From an uncultured Prevotellaceae bacterium (GTDB lineage Bacteria; Bacteroidota; Bacteroidia; Bacteroidales; Bacteroidaceae), in the NCBI GenBank assembly GCA_902774815.1, contig CACYJV010000008.1, forward strand, positions 35,395 to 99,394: 64,000 nt of DNA. Direction: 5' to 3'. How positions within the stretch are numbered: the first letter of the stretch is position 1; every line of letters begins with the position of its first letter. Below, piece after piece: positions 42,850 to 50,648 of this stretch. The position numbers and the translations under genes were made by a program. A model generated the notes under the pieces. That model was not told where the DNA came from. It did no database searches and saw nothing but the letters and a program-made list of their open reading frames with translations.

Positions 42850-42881
42850 TTTGGTTAAGCGAGGAAAAATGCGTAATTTTG
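42850..42881 (+). promoter_or_regulatory. Promoter of the etfBA-acyl-CoA dehydrogenase operon
   Basis: TTTG (42850-42853), 20 bp, TAATTTTG (42874-42881), a full match. The leader to the ATG at 42924 is about 37 nt. Confidence 0.75.
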
Positions 42882-42923
42882 CACCGCTTTTATAAAAGAT
42901 TCGTTATAACAAAACATATTTTT

Positions 42924-43796
42924 ATGGCATTAAAGATTGTTGTTCTGGCCAAACAAGTGCCAGACACCCGTAATGTGGGTAAGGACGCCATGACTGCTGA
43001 AGGCACCGTTAACCGCGCCGCCTTGCCCGCCATCTTCAATCCCGAAGATTTGAATGCCTTGGAGCAAGCCCTTCGTTTGAAGGAACAGCATCCAGGCTCA
43101 ACAGTAGGAATCCTCACGATGGGTCCTCCGCGTGCAGGTGAAATCATTCGTCAAGGTCTATATCGTGGTGCTGACACGGGCTGGCTTCTCACCGACCGCC
43201 TGTTTGCCGGTGCCGATACGTTGGCCACTTCGTACGCCCTGGCCACAGCCATCAAGAAGATAGGCGACGTGGACATGGTGATCGGTGGTCGTCAGGCCAT
43301 TGATGGTGACACGGCTCAAGTGGGGCCGCAGGTAGCTCAGAAGCTGGGTTTGAACCAGGTGACATACGCCGAGGAAATCCTCAGCGTGGAAAATGGCAAG
43401 GCCACTATCAAGCGCGTCATCGACGGCGGTGTTGAAACCGTTGAGGCTCCGCTACCCGTTGTGGTCACCGTGAACGGAAGTGCAGCCCCCTGCCGTCCGC
43501 AGAACGCCAAGCTGGTGATGAAGTACAAGCGCGCTACCTGTCCGATGGAGCGTCCTGCTGAAGGTACTGCCTACGACTACCTGTACGACGAGCGTCCAGA
43601 GCTGACGCTGAACCAGTGGTCGGTGGCCGATGTGGATGGCGATGCCAACCAGTGTGGACTGGCCGGTTCGCCCACAAAGGTGAAGGCAGTGAAGAACATC
43701 GTGTTCCAGGCTAAGGAGTCGAAGACTTTGACGGCTTCTGATGCTGATGTCGAGGGAATGATCAAAGAATTGTTGGAAGAAAAGATAATTGGTTAA
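42924..43796 (+). CDS. etfB: Electron transfer flavoprotein, beta subunit
   Basis: The 290-residue protein starts MALKIVVLAKQVPDTRNVGK; starts further upstream would lie across the promoter. Other blocks are ALEQALRLKEQHPGSTVGIL, VIGGRQAIDGDTAQVGPQVA and the ETF beta motif region ENGKATIKRVIDGGVETVEA. It binds AMP and pairs with EtfA to carry electrons from the acyl-CoA dehydrogenase of the same operon to an unseen acceptor. etfA begins 5 bp later. Confidence 0.94.
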   Translation: MALKIVVLAKQVPDTRNVGKDAMTAEGTVNRAALPAIFNPEDLNALEQALRLKEQHPGSTVGILTMGPPRAGEIIRQGLYRGADTGWLLTDRLFAGADTLATSYALATAIKKIGDVDMVIGGRQAIDGDTAQVGPQVAQKLGLNQVTYAEEILSVENGKATIKRVIDGGVETVEAPLPVVVTVNGSAAPCRPQNAKLVMKYKRATCPMERPAEGTAYDYLYDERPELTLNQWSVADVDGDANQCGLAGSPTKVKAVKNIVFQAKESKTLTASDADVEGMIKELLEEKIIG

Positions 43797-43801
43797 GAGA
43801 T

Positions 43802-44824
43802 ATGAACAACGTATTTGTATATTGCGAAATAGAGGGTACTCAGGTACAGGAAGTATCTCAGGAGCTGCTGACCAAAGGACGCAAGCTCGCCAATGAACTC
43901 GGAGTGGAACTCCATGCCGTCGTGGCCGGAACAGGCATCAAGGGCAAGGTGGAAGAACAGATTCTGCCTTACGGCGTTGACAAGCTGTTTGTCTTCGACG
44001 GAGAGGGCTTGTTCCCCTATACATCGGCTCCCCATACCGACATCTTGGTCAACCTCTTCAAGGAGGAACAGCCGCAGATTTGCCTGATGGGCGCCACTGT
44101 GATTGGCCGTGACCTCGGTCCACGTGTGTCGTCGTCGCTGACCAGCGGTCTGACTGCCGACTGCACGGAGTTGGAGATTGGTCCTTACGAGGACAAGAAG
44201 GCCAATAAGACCTACGAGAACCTGCTCTATCAGATCCGTCCTGCCTTCGGTGGCAACATCGTGGCTACGATTGTGAACCCCGACCATCGTCCACAGATGG
44301 CTACCGTTCGTAGCGGTGTCATGCAGAAGGCTCTCTACGAGGGCGGCTGCAAGAAGGAAGTGGTCTATCCCGAGGTTTCGAAGTATGTCTCGCCCGAGGC
44401 TTACGTCGTGAAGGTGCTCACCCACGAGGTGCAGGCTGCCAAACACAACCTGAAAGGCGCCCCCATCGTGGTGGCTGGTGGCTACGGCATGGGCTCGAAG
44501 GAGAACTTCGACATGCTGTTCAAGCTTGCCAAGGTGCTGCATGGTGAGGTGGGTGGCAGTCGCGCTGCCGTCGATGCTGGTTGGCTCGACCACGACCGCC
44601 AGATTGGTCAGACCGGTGTCACCGTTCATCCGAAGGTGTACATCGCCTGCGGCATCTCAGGTCAGATTCAGCACATCGCTGGTATGCAGGATTCAGGTAT
44701 CATCATCAGTATTAACAGCGATCCCGATGCTCCGATCAACCGTATTGCTGACTATGTGATTGTTGGTACTGTCGAAGAGGTCGTGCCGAAGCTGATTAAG
44801 TACTACAAGCAGAACTCGAAGTAA
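43802..44824 (+). CDS. etfA: Electron transfer flavoprotein, alpha subunit
   Basis: The 340-residue subunit holds the FAD. The C-terminal FAD domain shows VVAGGYGMGSKENF, GGSRAAVDAGWLDHDRQIGQ, TVHPKVYIACGISGQIQHIA and INSDPDAPINRIADYVIVGT, all family signatures. There are no ferredoxin-like Cys clusters. It is between etfB (5 bp) and a 61-residue membrane protein (1 bp). Confidence 0.95.
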   Translation: MNNVFVYCEIEGTQVQEVSQELLTKGRKLANELGVELHAVVAGTGIKGKVEEQILPYGVDKLFVFDGEGLFPYTSAPHTDILVNLFKEEQPQICLMGATVIGRDLGPRVSSSLTSGLTADCTELEIGPYEDKKANKTYENLLYQIRPAFGGNIVATIVNPDHRPQMATVRSGVMQKALYEGGCKKEVVYPEVSKYVSPEAYVVKVLTHEVQAAKHNLKGAPIVVAGGYGMGSKENFDMLFKLAKVLHGEVGGSRAAVDAGWLDHDRQIGQTGVTVHPKVYIACGISGQIQHIAGMQDSGIIISINSDPDAPINRIADYVIVGTVEEVVPKLIKYYKQNSK

Positions 44825-44825
44825 G

Positions 44826-45011
44826 ATGAAAGCATTAGATTATTTCCTCCTTTTTTGTACCATTGCACTGCTCGGCGTATCCTATTTCCTTAATACGAAA
44901 GGCAATTTTGAACTTGCAGCTTTAGTAAACTTCTGTGCTTATGCATGCGGTTTTGTTTTTGGCTCAAGAGTAGGAGGAAGAATTTATAAGAAGAATCAAG
45001 AAAACAAATAA
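44826..45011 (+). CDS. Small two-helix membrane protein in the etf operon
   Basis: The 61-residue protein starts 1 bp after etfA and ends 6 bp before the dehydrogenase gene, so it is in the operon. It has two hydrophobic segments, YFLLFCTIALLGVSYFL (about 6-22) and LAALVNFCAYACGFVFGSRV (about 31-50), and a basic tail (GRIYKKNQENK). I do not recognise the family. It may tether the ETF-dehydrogenase pair to the membrane or pass electrons to a membrane partner; that is inference from position only. Confidence 0.75.
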   Translation: MKALDYFLLFCTIALLGVSYFLNTKGNFELAALVNFCAYACGFVFGSRVGGRIYKKNQENK

Positions 45012-45017
45012 GAAAAT

Positions 45018-46733
45018 ATGGCAAACTATTATAGCGATCATCCTGAGATCGGGTTCTACCTGAACCACCCCCTGATGGCTCGTATCGTCGAGTTGAAAGA
45101 AAAGGGTTTCGCTGATGCGAAAGAATATGACTATGCCCCTGTTGACCTGGGCGATGCCATTGAGAATTACAAGCAGATTCTCGACATCACCGGCGACGTG
45201 GCTGCCAACATCATCGCTCCGAATTCGGAGGACGTCGACCTGGAAGGTCCGCACCTCGAGAATGGCCGCATGATCTACGCTTCGAAGACGTTCGAGAACC
45301 TCGATGCAACTCGTAAGGCAGGCCTTTGGGGCGTGTCGATGCCTCGCCGCTACGGCGGTCTGAACCTGCCGAACGCTGTGTTCTCGATGCTCTCAGAAGT
45401 CATCTCGGCTGCTGATGCCGGTTTCCAGAACATCTGGTCGTTGCAGAGCTGTATCGACACGCTCTATGAGTTCGGTTCCGAGGAGCAGCGCCAGAAGTAC
45501 ATCCCCCGCGTCTGTGCAGGCGAAGGCATGTCGATGGACCTCACCGAGCCTGATGCAGGTTCCGACCTGCAGCGCGTGATGCTGAAGGCTACCTACGACG
45601 AGAAGGAACAGTGCTGGCGTCTGAATGGTGTGAAGCGCTTCATCACCAATGGCGACTCAGACATTCACCTTGTACTGGCCCGCTCGGAGGAAGGCACAAA
45701 GGACGGCCGTGGCCTGTCGATGTTCATCTACGACAAGCGTAATGGCGGTGTTGACGTGCGCCACATCGAACACAAGCTCGGTATTCATGGCTCACCCACG
45801 TGCGAGCTGACCTATAAGAACGCAAAAGCTGAGCTCTGCGGCTCGACCCGTCTGGGCTTGATCAAGTATGTGATGGCCCTGATGAACGGTGCCCGTCTGG
45901 GTATTGCCGCTCAGTCGGTAGGACTTTCGCAGGAAGCCTACAACGAAGGACTGGCTTATGCCAAGGAACGTGCACAGTTCGGTGAGAAGATCATCAACTT
46001 CCCCGCCGTTTACGACATGCTCTCGCGTATGAAGGCTAAACTTGATGCTGGTCGTTCGCTGCTGTATCAGACGGCATGCTATGTCGATGTCTACAAGTGT
46101 CTTGAGGATATCGAGCGCGACCGTAAGCTCACGCCCGAGGAGAAGCAGGAGATGAAGAAGTATCAGCGTCTGGCCGATGCCTTCACGCCGCTCGCCAAGG
46201 GTATGAACTCAGAGTACGCCAACCAGAACGCATACGATGCCATCTCAATTCATGGTGGTTCGGGCTTCATCATGGAGTACAAGAGCCAGCGCCTCTATCG
46301 CGATGCACGTATTTTCAGCATCTACGAGGGAACAACCCAGCTTCAGGTTGTGGCTGCCATTCGTTATATTTCCAATGGCACGATGTTGCAGAACATCAAG
46401 GACATGCTCGCCGAGCTGCCTGAGAATGCCAATGCTGCCCTGAAGGCTCGCGTTGAGAAGCTGATTCCCGTCTATGAGGAAGCTATCGCCTATGCCAAGG
46501 GATTGGAGAATCAGGATGCATTCGACTTCCTGGCTCGTCGTCTCTACGACATGACTTGCGAGCTCGTGATGTCGCTGCTCATTATCCGCGATGCTGCCAA
46601 GTGTCCCGAACTGTTCGAGAAGTCGGCCAACGTCTATGTGCGCATGGCTGAGGAGAACGTGCTGGGTAAGGCTGCTTACGTGAAGAACTTCCGCGTGGAG
46701 GATCTTGAGAGTTTCAAGGCTGCTGAGGAATAA
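45018..46733 (+). CDS. Acyl-CoA dehydrogenase family protein
   Basis: The 571-residue FAD enzyme has the family blocks AGEGMSMDLTEPDAGSDLQR (FAD site), VKRFITNGDSDIHLVLA, RLGIAAQSVGLSQEAYNEGL, YAKERAQFGEKI and YDAISIHGGSGFIMEYKSQR. The catalytic Glu is probably that in IFSIYEGTTQLQ. The C-terminal 130 residues beyond the core match the longer dehydrogenases found beside etfBA in Bacteroidetes. It oxidises an acyl-CoA and hands electrons to EtfAB; the chain length is not readable. A strong terminator follows. Confidence 0.93.
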   Translation: MANYYSDHPEIGFYLNHPLMARIVELKEKGFADAKEYDYAPVDLGDAIENYKQILDITGDVAANIIAPNSEDVDLEGPHLENGRMIYASKTFENLDATRKAGLWGVSMPRRYGGLNLPNAVFSMLSEVISAADAGFQNIWSLQSCIDTLYEFGSEEQRQKYIPRVCAGEGMSMDLTEPDAGSDLQRVMLKATYDEKEQCWRLNGVKRFITNGDSDIHLVLARSEEGTKDGRGLSMFIYDKRNGGVDVRHIEHKLGIHGSPTCELTYKNAKAELCGSTRLGLIKYVMALMNGARLGIAAQSVGLSQEAYNEGLAYAKERAQFGEKIINFPAVYDMLSRMKAKLDAGRSLLYQTACYVDVYKCLEDIERDRKLTPEEKQEMKKYQRLADAFTPLAKGMNSEYANQNAYDAISIHGGSGFIMEYKSQRLYRDARIFSIYEGTTQLQVVAAIRYISNGTMLQNIKDMLAELPENANAALKARVEKLIPVYEEAIAYAKGLENQDAFDFLARRLYDMTCELVMSLLIIRDAAKCPELFEKSANVYVRMAEENVLGKAAYVKNFRVEDLESFKAAEE

Positions 46734-46755
46734 AGGTCGCAGAACCCTGAATGAT

Positions 46756-46801
46756 GAAGCCCCATCCTTGCGAGATGCAAAGGATGGGGCTTCTTTTTTT
46801 T
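46756..46801 (+). terminator. Terminator of the etf operon
   Basis: A perfect 14-bp stem, GAAGCCCCATCCTT (46756-46769) with AAGGATGGGGCTTC (46780-46793), then eight T residues. Confidence 0.95.
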
Positions 46802-46817
46802 AAGCGATGCGCGGCAG

Positions 46818-48023
46818 TTACAATGTCCAGTCGCTGAGGGTGGCACAGACTTCCAGTAGGTGGTCTTTCTTGTTGAGCACACGTTCGGCGAAAGCATCCT
46901 GGCACATACGCACCACATCGTCGGGGAAAGAGTCGCTCAAGGCAAGCCAACTGAAGTTGCGAATGGCACTGACGGCTTTGATTTGTTCCAAGCGATGAGC
47001 CACCAAATCGGCAGGTTCGCCCTCGAAATAATAGCCGATCATGCGCATCCAGAATTCGCTGCTTAACTCCTGTGGCAATCCAATGATAGTTTCGTAGTCG
47101 CCCAATAGTGACACCATAGATGAGTAGGAGTTGCCCAGATCAATGACAGGATGACCAAAACCCACTTCGCCCATGTCGATGAGCATCAGTTCGTCGCCCT
47201 GCATCATGGCGTTTTTGCTCTGCAAGTCGCAGTGCAGCAGTCGGTTGGTATCTGGTATGCAACTGACCATTTGCAATAATAAGTCGATGGAAGCATCGTC
47301 GAAGTAGAGGCCGATATGCCGGACGGCATTTTCCATCTGAGCCTTAGCCGATTGGATAATGCTGTTTTTCGGTACCTCGATGCTGTGCAGCTGGTGGAAC
47401 AGGGCGGCATATTTGCGAGCCAGTTCATCCATGCGATGAGGCTCGCGGCGCAACAGTTTGCTGAGCGTTTCGGCACGCAGCAGCTCATAGACCAGTCCAA
47501 ACTGTGAGCCCACGCGCACCACGTCGAACGAGATGGCAGTTGGCATGCCCAGCACAAACGCTTCCTTGGCCATTGTCACCTCAGTGTTCAACTCGTCAGT
47601 CGATGCCCCTTCGCGGAACACCTTGATGATGGTATCATCGTCAATGCGATAAACGACTCCAACACCACCCCGCCCAATTTCCTCGCATCCCTCCACGCTC
47701 ATCTGGCGCATGGCACGCTCCACATGCATGATCTTCGTGAATCCAGTTACCTCGAGTATTCTGTAGATGTCGGGAGCTGTATCCACGATGCGAAAATCTT
47801 TGAAGCGTTTGGCCAGGCCGAGCAGAATACGCAGCCCAGAGCTGGAGATGTAGTTCAGTTCACTAGCGTCGACAACGAGGCTGCATATCTTGCCGACTGA
47901 CGCCAAGCCGGCATCAATCTCCTTGCCAGTTTTTATGCAATCGTCGGTCTTGAGTTCACCGGAGAGGACCAGTCTGACGTTTCCTTGGAGGTTATTGATT
48001 TTTACCTTCATACTGTTGTGCAT
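46818..48023 (-). CDS. STAS domain fused to an APH-type protein kinase-like domain
   Basis: The 401-residue protein joins two domains. Residues of about 5-110 are a STAS domain like SpoIIAA anti-sigma antagonists (VVDASELNYISSSGLRILLG, with the Ser that is phosphorylated in such proteins). Residues of about 112-370 are a kinase-like fold of the aminoglycoside phosphotransferase kind: glycine loop EEIGRGGVGVVYRID, Lys in DDTIIKVFREG, catalytic LLHCDLQSKN and metal Asp in LMLIDMGEVGFGHPVIDLG. I recall kinase halves of this type as TIGR02172. It may sense and phosphorylate in a partner-switching pathway. The ATG at 48011 (MKVKINNLQGN) may be the true start. Confidence 0.82.
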   Translation of the reverse strand: MHNSMKVKINNLQGNVRLVLSGELKTDDCIKTGKEIDAGLASVGKICSLVVDASELNYISSSGLRILLGLAKRFKDFRIVDTAPDIYRILEVTGFTKIMHVERAMRQMSVEGCEEIGRGGVGVVYRIDDDTIIKVFREGASTDELNTEVTMAKEAFVLGMPTAISFDVVRVGSQFGLVYELLRAETLSKLLRREPHRMDELARKYAALFHQLHSIEVPKNSIIQSAKAQMENAVRHIGLYFDDASIDLLLQMVSCIPDTNRLLHCDLQSKNAMMQGDELMLIDMGEVGFGHPVIDLGNSYSSMVSLLGDYETIIGLPQELSSEFWMRMIGYYFEGEPADLVAHRLEQIKAVSAIRNFSWLALSDSFPDDVVRMCQDAFAERVLNKKDHLLEVCATLSDWTL

Positions 48024-48036
48024 GGATAGTTGTCAG

Positions 48037-48067
48037 CAAAGATAGGAGTTTTTCGTGACTTTGCAAA
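48037..48067 (-). promoter_or_regulatory. Promoter of the STAS-kinase gene
   Basis: On the minus strand TTTG (48064-48067), 19 bp, TATCTTTG (48037-48044), directly before the gene. Confidence 0.6.
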
Positions 48068-48109
48068 ATATTTTCTCAATTATTGGCGGCTATTGTCAGC
48101 AAAAAGTGT

Positions 48110-48117
48110 TATCTTTG
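48110..48117 (+). promoter_or_regulatory. -7 box of the helical-repeat protein gene
   Basis: TATCTTTG, divergent from the STAS-kinase promoter. It gives a leader of about 80 nt. Confidence 0.5.
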
Positions 48118-48204
48118 CAATGCAATCAGCAACCAATCTGTCTGAAAAACATTCCTGCGGGGAACGGAACCGATGCCTGAAGAACCAATAGTGATCAAAT
48201 AACC

Positions 48205-49128
48205 ATGACAGTCAAGGAAATATTCGAAATGCGCAAGCAAGGTCGTATCGAGGAAGCCTATGATGCGATACGTCCTATGTATGCAGCACATAAAGGCTTT
48301 CATACTACACTCTGTATGTTTTGGACTGCCAATGATGTCCTGAAAAAACGAATAGGGGAGAAACGGCCGTCGGAGGCAGAACGCATTCTCATGGCACTTC
48401 TGCGCGTGCTGCCTCGGCTGACCGACGAAGAAGGCACGGCACACATGGCTTTCTTGCGCAGTTCACTACTTCTGGCCAAGGCGTATGGCTTCGATGTGCT
48501 TGAAGTGGTGTCGAAAATGGAAGTGGAGAAATTGCCTGAGGATGCTTGGGAGGATTATGAGGACAAGAATCATCGCCCCATGCCCTCGCCAGCACTGCAA
48601 CTGCTGACGCTGGCCCATCTGCATTTGAAACGCGAACCCACCGTGGGGCGGGCCTTACAGATGATGCCTCTCTTGCAGTTGGCCGTGAGCAGGTATCCTG
48701 AAGGTGAGGATGTCAGGCGCTATTCAGCCTTTGTCTATATGATCATGGGTGAGCCGACAAAAGCCATTTCGCTCTACAACAAAATCTTGCAGCATCGTCA
48801 TGAACCACGGCTCTATGCAGAGTTGGCCGATATCATAGACGATCCCTATTATAAGGCAGGCCTGCTCTGCAAGGCCATCGAACACGAATCGCGCGAAGCC
48901 TATCGGACGGGCTATCGGTTGGACCTTGCCCAGCTATTGTTGGGAAAAGAGGATGGGCATGCTGCATACGAACTACAGCGATGCATCGCCAACCGGCAGT
49001 CGCAGGGCAGCCCTCTTTCCTGCCAAATGCTGGCTATGCAGGCCCGATTGCAGGGCGTTGCCCCTGCTACCGAAGCCGAACAGCAGGCGTTCTACCGCAA
49101 GGTTACATCGCAAAACCATGTCGTTTAG
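48205..49128 (+). CDS. Helical-repeat (TPR-like) protein, possibly DUF7017
   Basis: The 307-residue cytoplasmic protein is almost all helix: AEIFEM-type openings (MTVKEIFEMRKQGRIEEAYD), SEAERILMALLRVLPRL, EPTKAISLYNKILQHRHEP and EDGHAAYELQRCIANRQ suggest tetratricopeptide-like helix pairs. The beginning (EIFEMRKQGRIEEAYDAIRP and HTTLCMFWTANDVLKKR) matches what I remember as DUF7017; unverified. No enzyme motif is seen. It stands alone, divergent from the STAS-kinase gene; a decayed 22-bp-type repeat overlaps its stop codon. Confidence 0.8.
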   Translation: MTVKEIFEMRKQGRIEEAYDAIRPMYAAHKGFHTTLCMFWTANDVLKKRIGEKRPSEAERILMALLRVLPRLTDEEGTAHMAFLRSSLLLAKAYGFDVLEVVSKMEVEKLPEDAWEDYEDKNHRPMPSPALQLLTLAHLHLKREPTVGRALQMMPLLQLAVSRYPEGEDVRRYSAFVYMIMGEPTKAISLYNKILQHRHEPRLYAELADIIDDPYYKAGLLCKAIEHESREAYRTGYRLDLAQLLLGKEDGHAAYELQRCIANRQSQGSPLSCQMLAMQARLQGVAPATEAEQQAFYRKVTSQNHVV

Positions 49129-49157
49129 CAGGCATAAAGCAGTGCTTTGGCCATGCT
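49113..49157. repeat. Possible remnant of the 22-bp palindrome repeat
   Basis: One good unit, AAAGCAGTGCTTTGGCCATGCT at 49136 (shown as its 22 bases would be; core AAAGCAGTGCTTT), follows a poor unit at 49113 that overlaps a stop codon. Confidence 0.4.
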
Positions 49158-49347
49158 ATTTGTGGCGGTTTGCGCGTTGCTGGCGATACTTTGCCTTCTG
49201 TCGGGCTGAGCCTGAGCCGTGAGCACCGGTGATGTATTGCTTTTTCTTGGCTTTGGTTTTCACTTTGCCATCGTCGGTCTTTTTCTTACCGCCGCCACGG
49301 CCAAAGTTAATGCCATTCTCAAGTATGCTCTGAAATTCGTCGTCCAT
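49156..49347 (-). CDS. Small basic protein, hypothetical
   Basis: A 63-residue frame whose second half is very basic (KKKTDDGKVKTKAKKKQYI, SARQKAKYRQQRANRHK), as in nucleic-acid-binding or ribosome-associated small proteins. The first 20 residues (MDDEFQSILENGINFGRGGG) are acidic then glycine-rich. It follows the AICAR transformylase gene by 72 bp on the same strand, with an imperfect GAAGCG/CGCTTC-type hairpin in the gap. No family was recognised and the low complexity makes a chance frame possible. Confidence 0.45.
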   Translation of the reverse strand: MDDEFQSILENGINFGRGGGKKKTDDGKVKTKAKKKQYITGAHGSGSARQKAKYRQQRANRHK

Positions 49348-49419
49348 TCTTGGTTGCCTTGTTCTTTTTTCGCTTCGCTATGAAAGCGAGCAGGGTTCGT
49401 GGTCCTTTGTTCTCTTATA

Positions 49420-50604
49420 TTAGTGGTGGAACAGGCGTACGCCCGTGAAGGCCATGGCGATGCCGTATTTGTCGCATGTCATGATGACGTGGTCATCGCG
49501 TACGGAGCCTCCTGCCTGGGCAATGTACTCAACACCGCTCTTGTGGGCACGCTCAATGTTGTCGCCGAAGGGGAAGAAGGCATCGCTGCCAAGGCTCACA
49601 CGGGTGTTCTGTGCTATCCATGCGGCTTTCTCCTCGCGCGTCAGTGGCTCGGGACGCTCCTTGAAGAACTGCTGCCAGAGGCCATCGGCCAGCACGTCGT
49701 CGTGGTCGTCGCTGATATAGATATCAATGGTATTATCGCGGTCAGCGCGTCGGATGCCATCGACGAAGGGCAGTGCCATCACTTTCGGATGCTGACGTAG
49801 CCACCAGATGTCAGCTTTCTGTCCGGCCAGCCGTGTGCAATGGATGCGACTTTGCTGTCCGGCACCGATGCCGATGGCTTGTCCATCCTTCACGTAGCAT
49901 ACGGAATTTGACTGCGTGTACTTCAGTGTGATGAGTGCAATCATCAGGTCGCGACGGGCATCGGCAGGGAATTCACGGTTTTGTGTGGGAATGTTGTCGA
50001 AAAGGGCAGGGTCGTCAAGGCGTATCTCGTTGCGGCCCTGTTCGAAGGTGATGCCAAATACCTGCTTGCGCTCAATGGGAGCAGGACGATAGCTGGCATC
50101 GATGCGGATGACGTTGTAAGTGCCCTTGCGTTTGGCGCGCAGAATTTCCAGTGCTTCGTCGGTGAAGTCGGGAGCGATGATGCCATCGCTGACCTCGCGC
50201 TTGATGAGCAGCGCTGTTGTCTTGTCGCACGTGTCGCTCAGGGCGATGAAGTCGCCATACGACGACATGCGGTCGGCACCGCGGGCACGTGCATAGGCAC
50301 AGGCTACGGGCGATTCATCGAGTCCTGCGATGTCGTCGACGAAGTAGATGTGCTTCAACGTGTCGCTCAGCGGCAGTCCTACAGCGGCACCTGCCGGCGA
50401 GACGTGTTTGAACGATGCGGCAGCAGGCAGGCCAGTAGCCTGTTTCAGTTCGTGAACAAGTTGCCAGGCGTTCAGCGCGTCAAGAAAGTTGATGTAGCCA
50501 GGACGGCCTGAGAGCACTTCAATGGGCAGTTCGCCTTCGTCCATAAAGATGCGTGAAGGCTTTTGATTAGGGTTGCACCCGTATTTCAATTCCAGTTCTT
50601 TCAT
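49420..50604 (-). CDS. Stand-alone AICAR transformylase (PurH formyltransferase domain only)
   Basis: The 394-residue protein begins MKELELKYGCNPNQKPSRIF, which lies at the start of the transformylase domain of PurH, and shows PAAASFKHVSPAGAAVGLPL with the catalytic Lys-His, YARARGADRMSSYGDFIALS, KYTQSNSVCYVKDGQAIGIG and GSDAFFPFGDNIERAHKSGV. The IMP cyclohydrolase half of ordinary PurH is missing and there is no room for it upstream. It would formylate AICAR in purine synthesis, also using AICAR released by the his operon, leaving ring closure to another enzyme. No purine gene is adjacent. Confidence 0.9.
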   Translation of the reverse strand: MKELELKYGCNPNQKPSRIFMDEGELPIEVLSGRPGYINFLDALNAWQLVHELKQATGLPAAASFKHVSPAGAAVGLPLSDTLKHIYFVDDIAGLDESPVACAYARARGADRMSSYGDFIALSDTCDKTTALLIKREVSDGIIAPDFTDEALEILRAKRKGTYNVIRIDASYRPAPIERKQVFGITFEQGRNEIRLDDPALFDNIPTQNREFPADARRDLMIALITLKYTQSNSVCYVKDGQAIGIGAGQQSRIHCTRLAGQKADIWWLRQHPKVMALPFVDGIRRADRDNTIDIYISDDHDDVLADGLWQQFFKERPEPLTREEKAAWIAQNTRVSLGSDAFFPFGDNIERAHKSGVEYIAQAGGSVRDDHVIMTCDKYGIAMAFTGVRLFHH

Positions 50605-50648
50605 ATAATTTATTATTTTACTTTTTTACTCTTTACTTTTCCCCCTTT

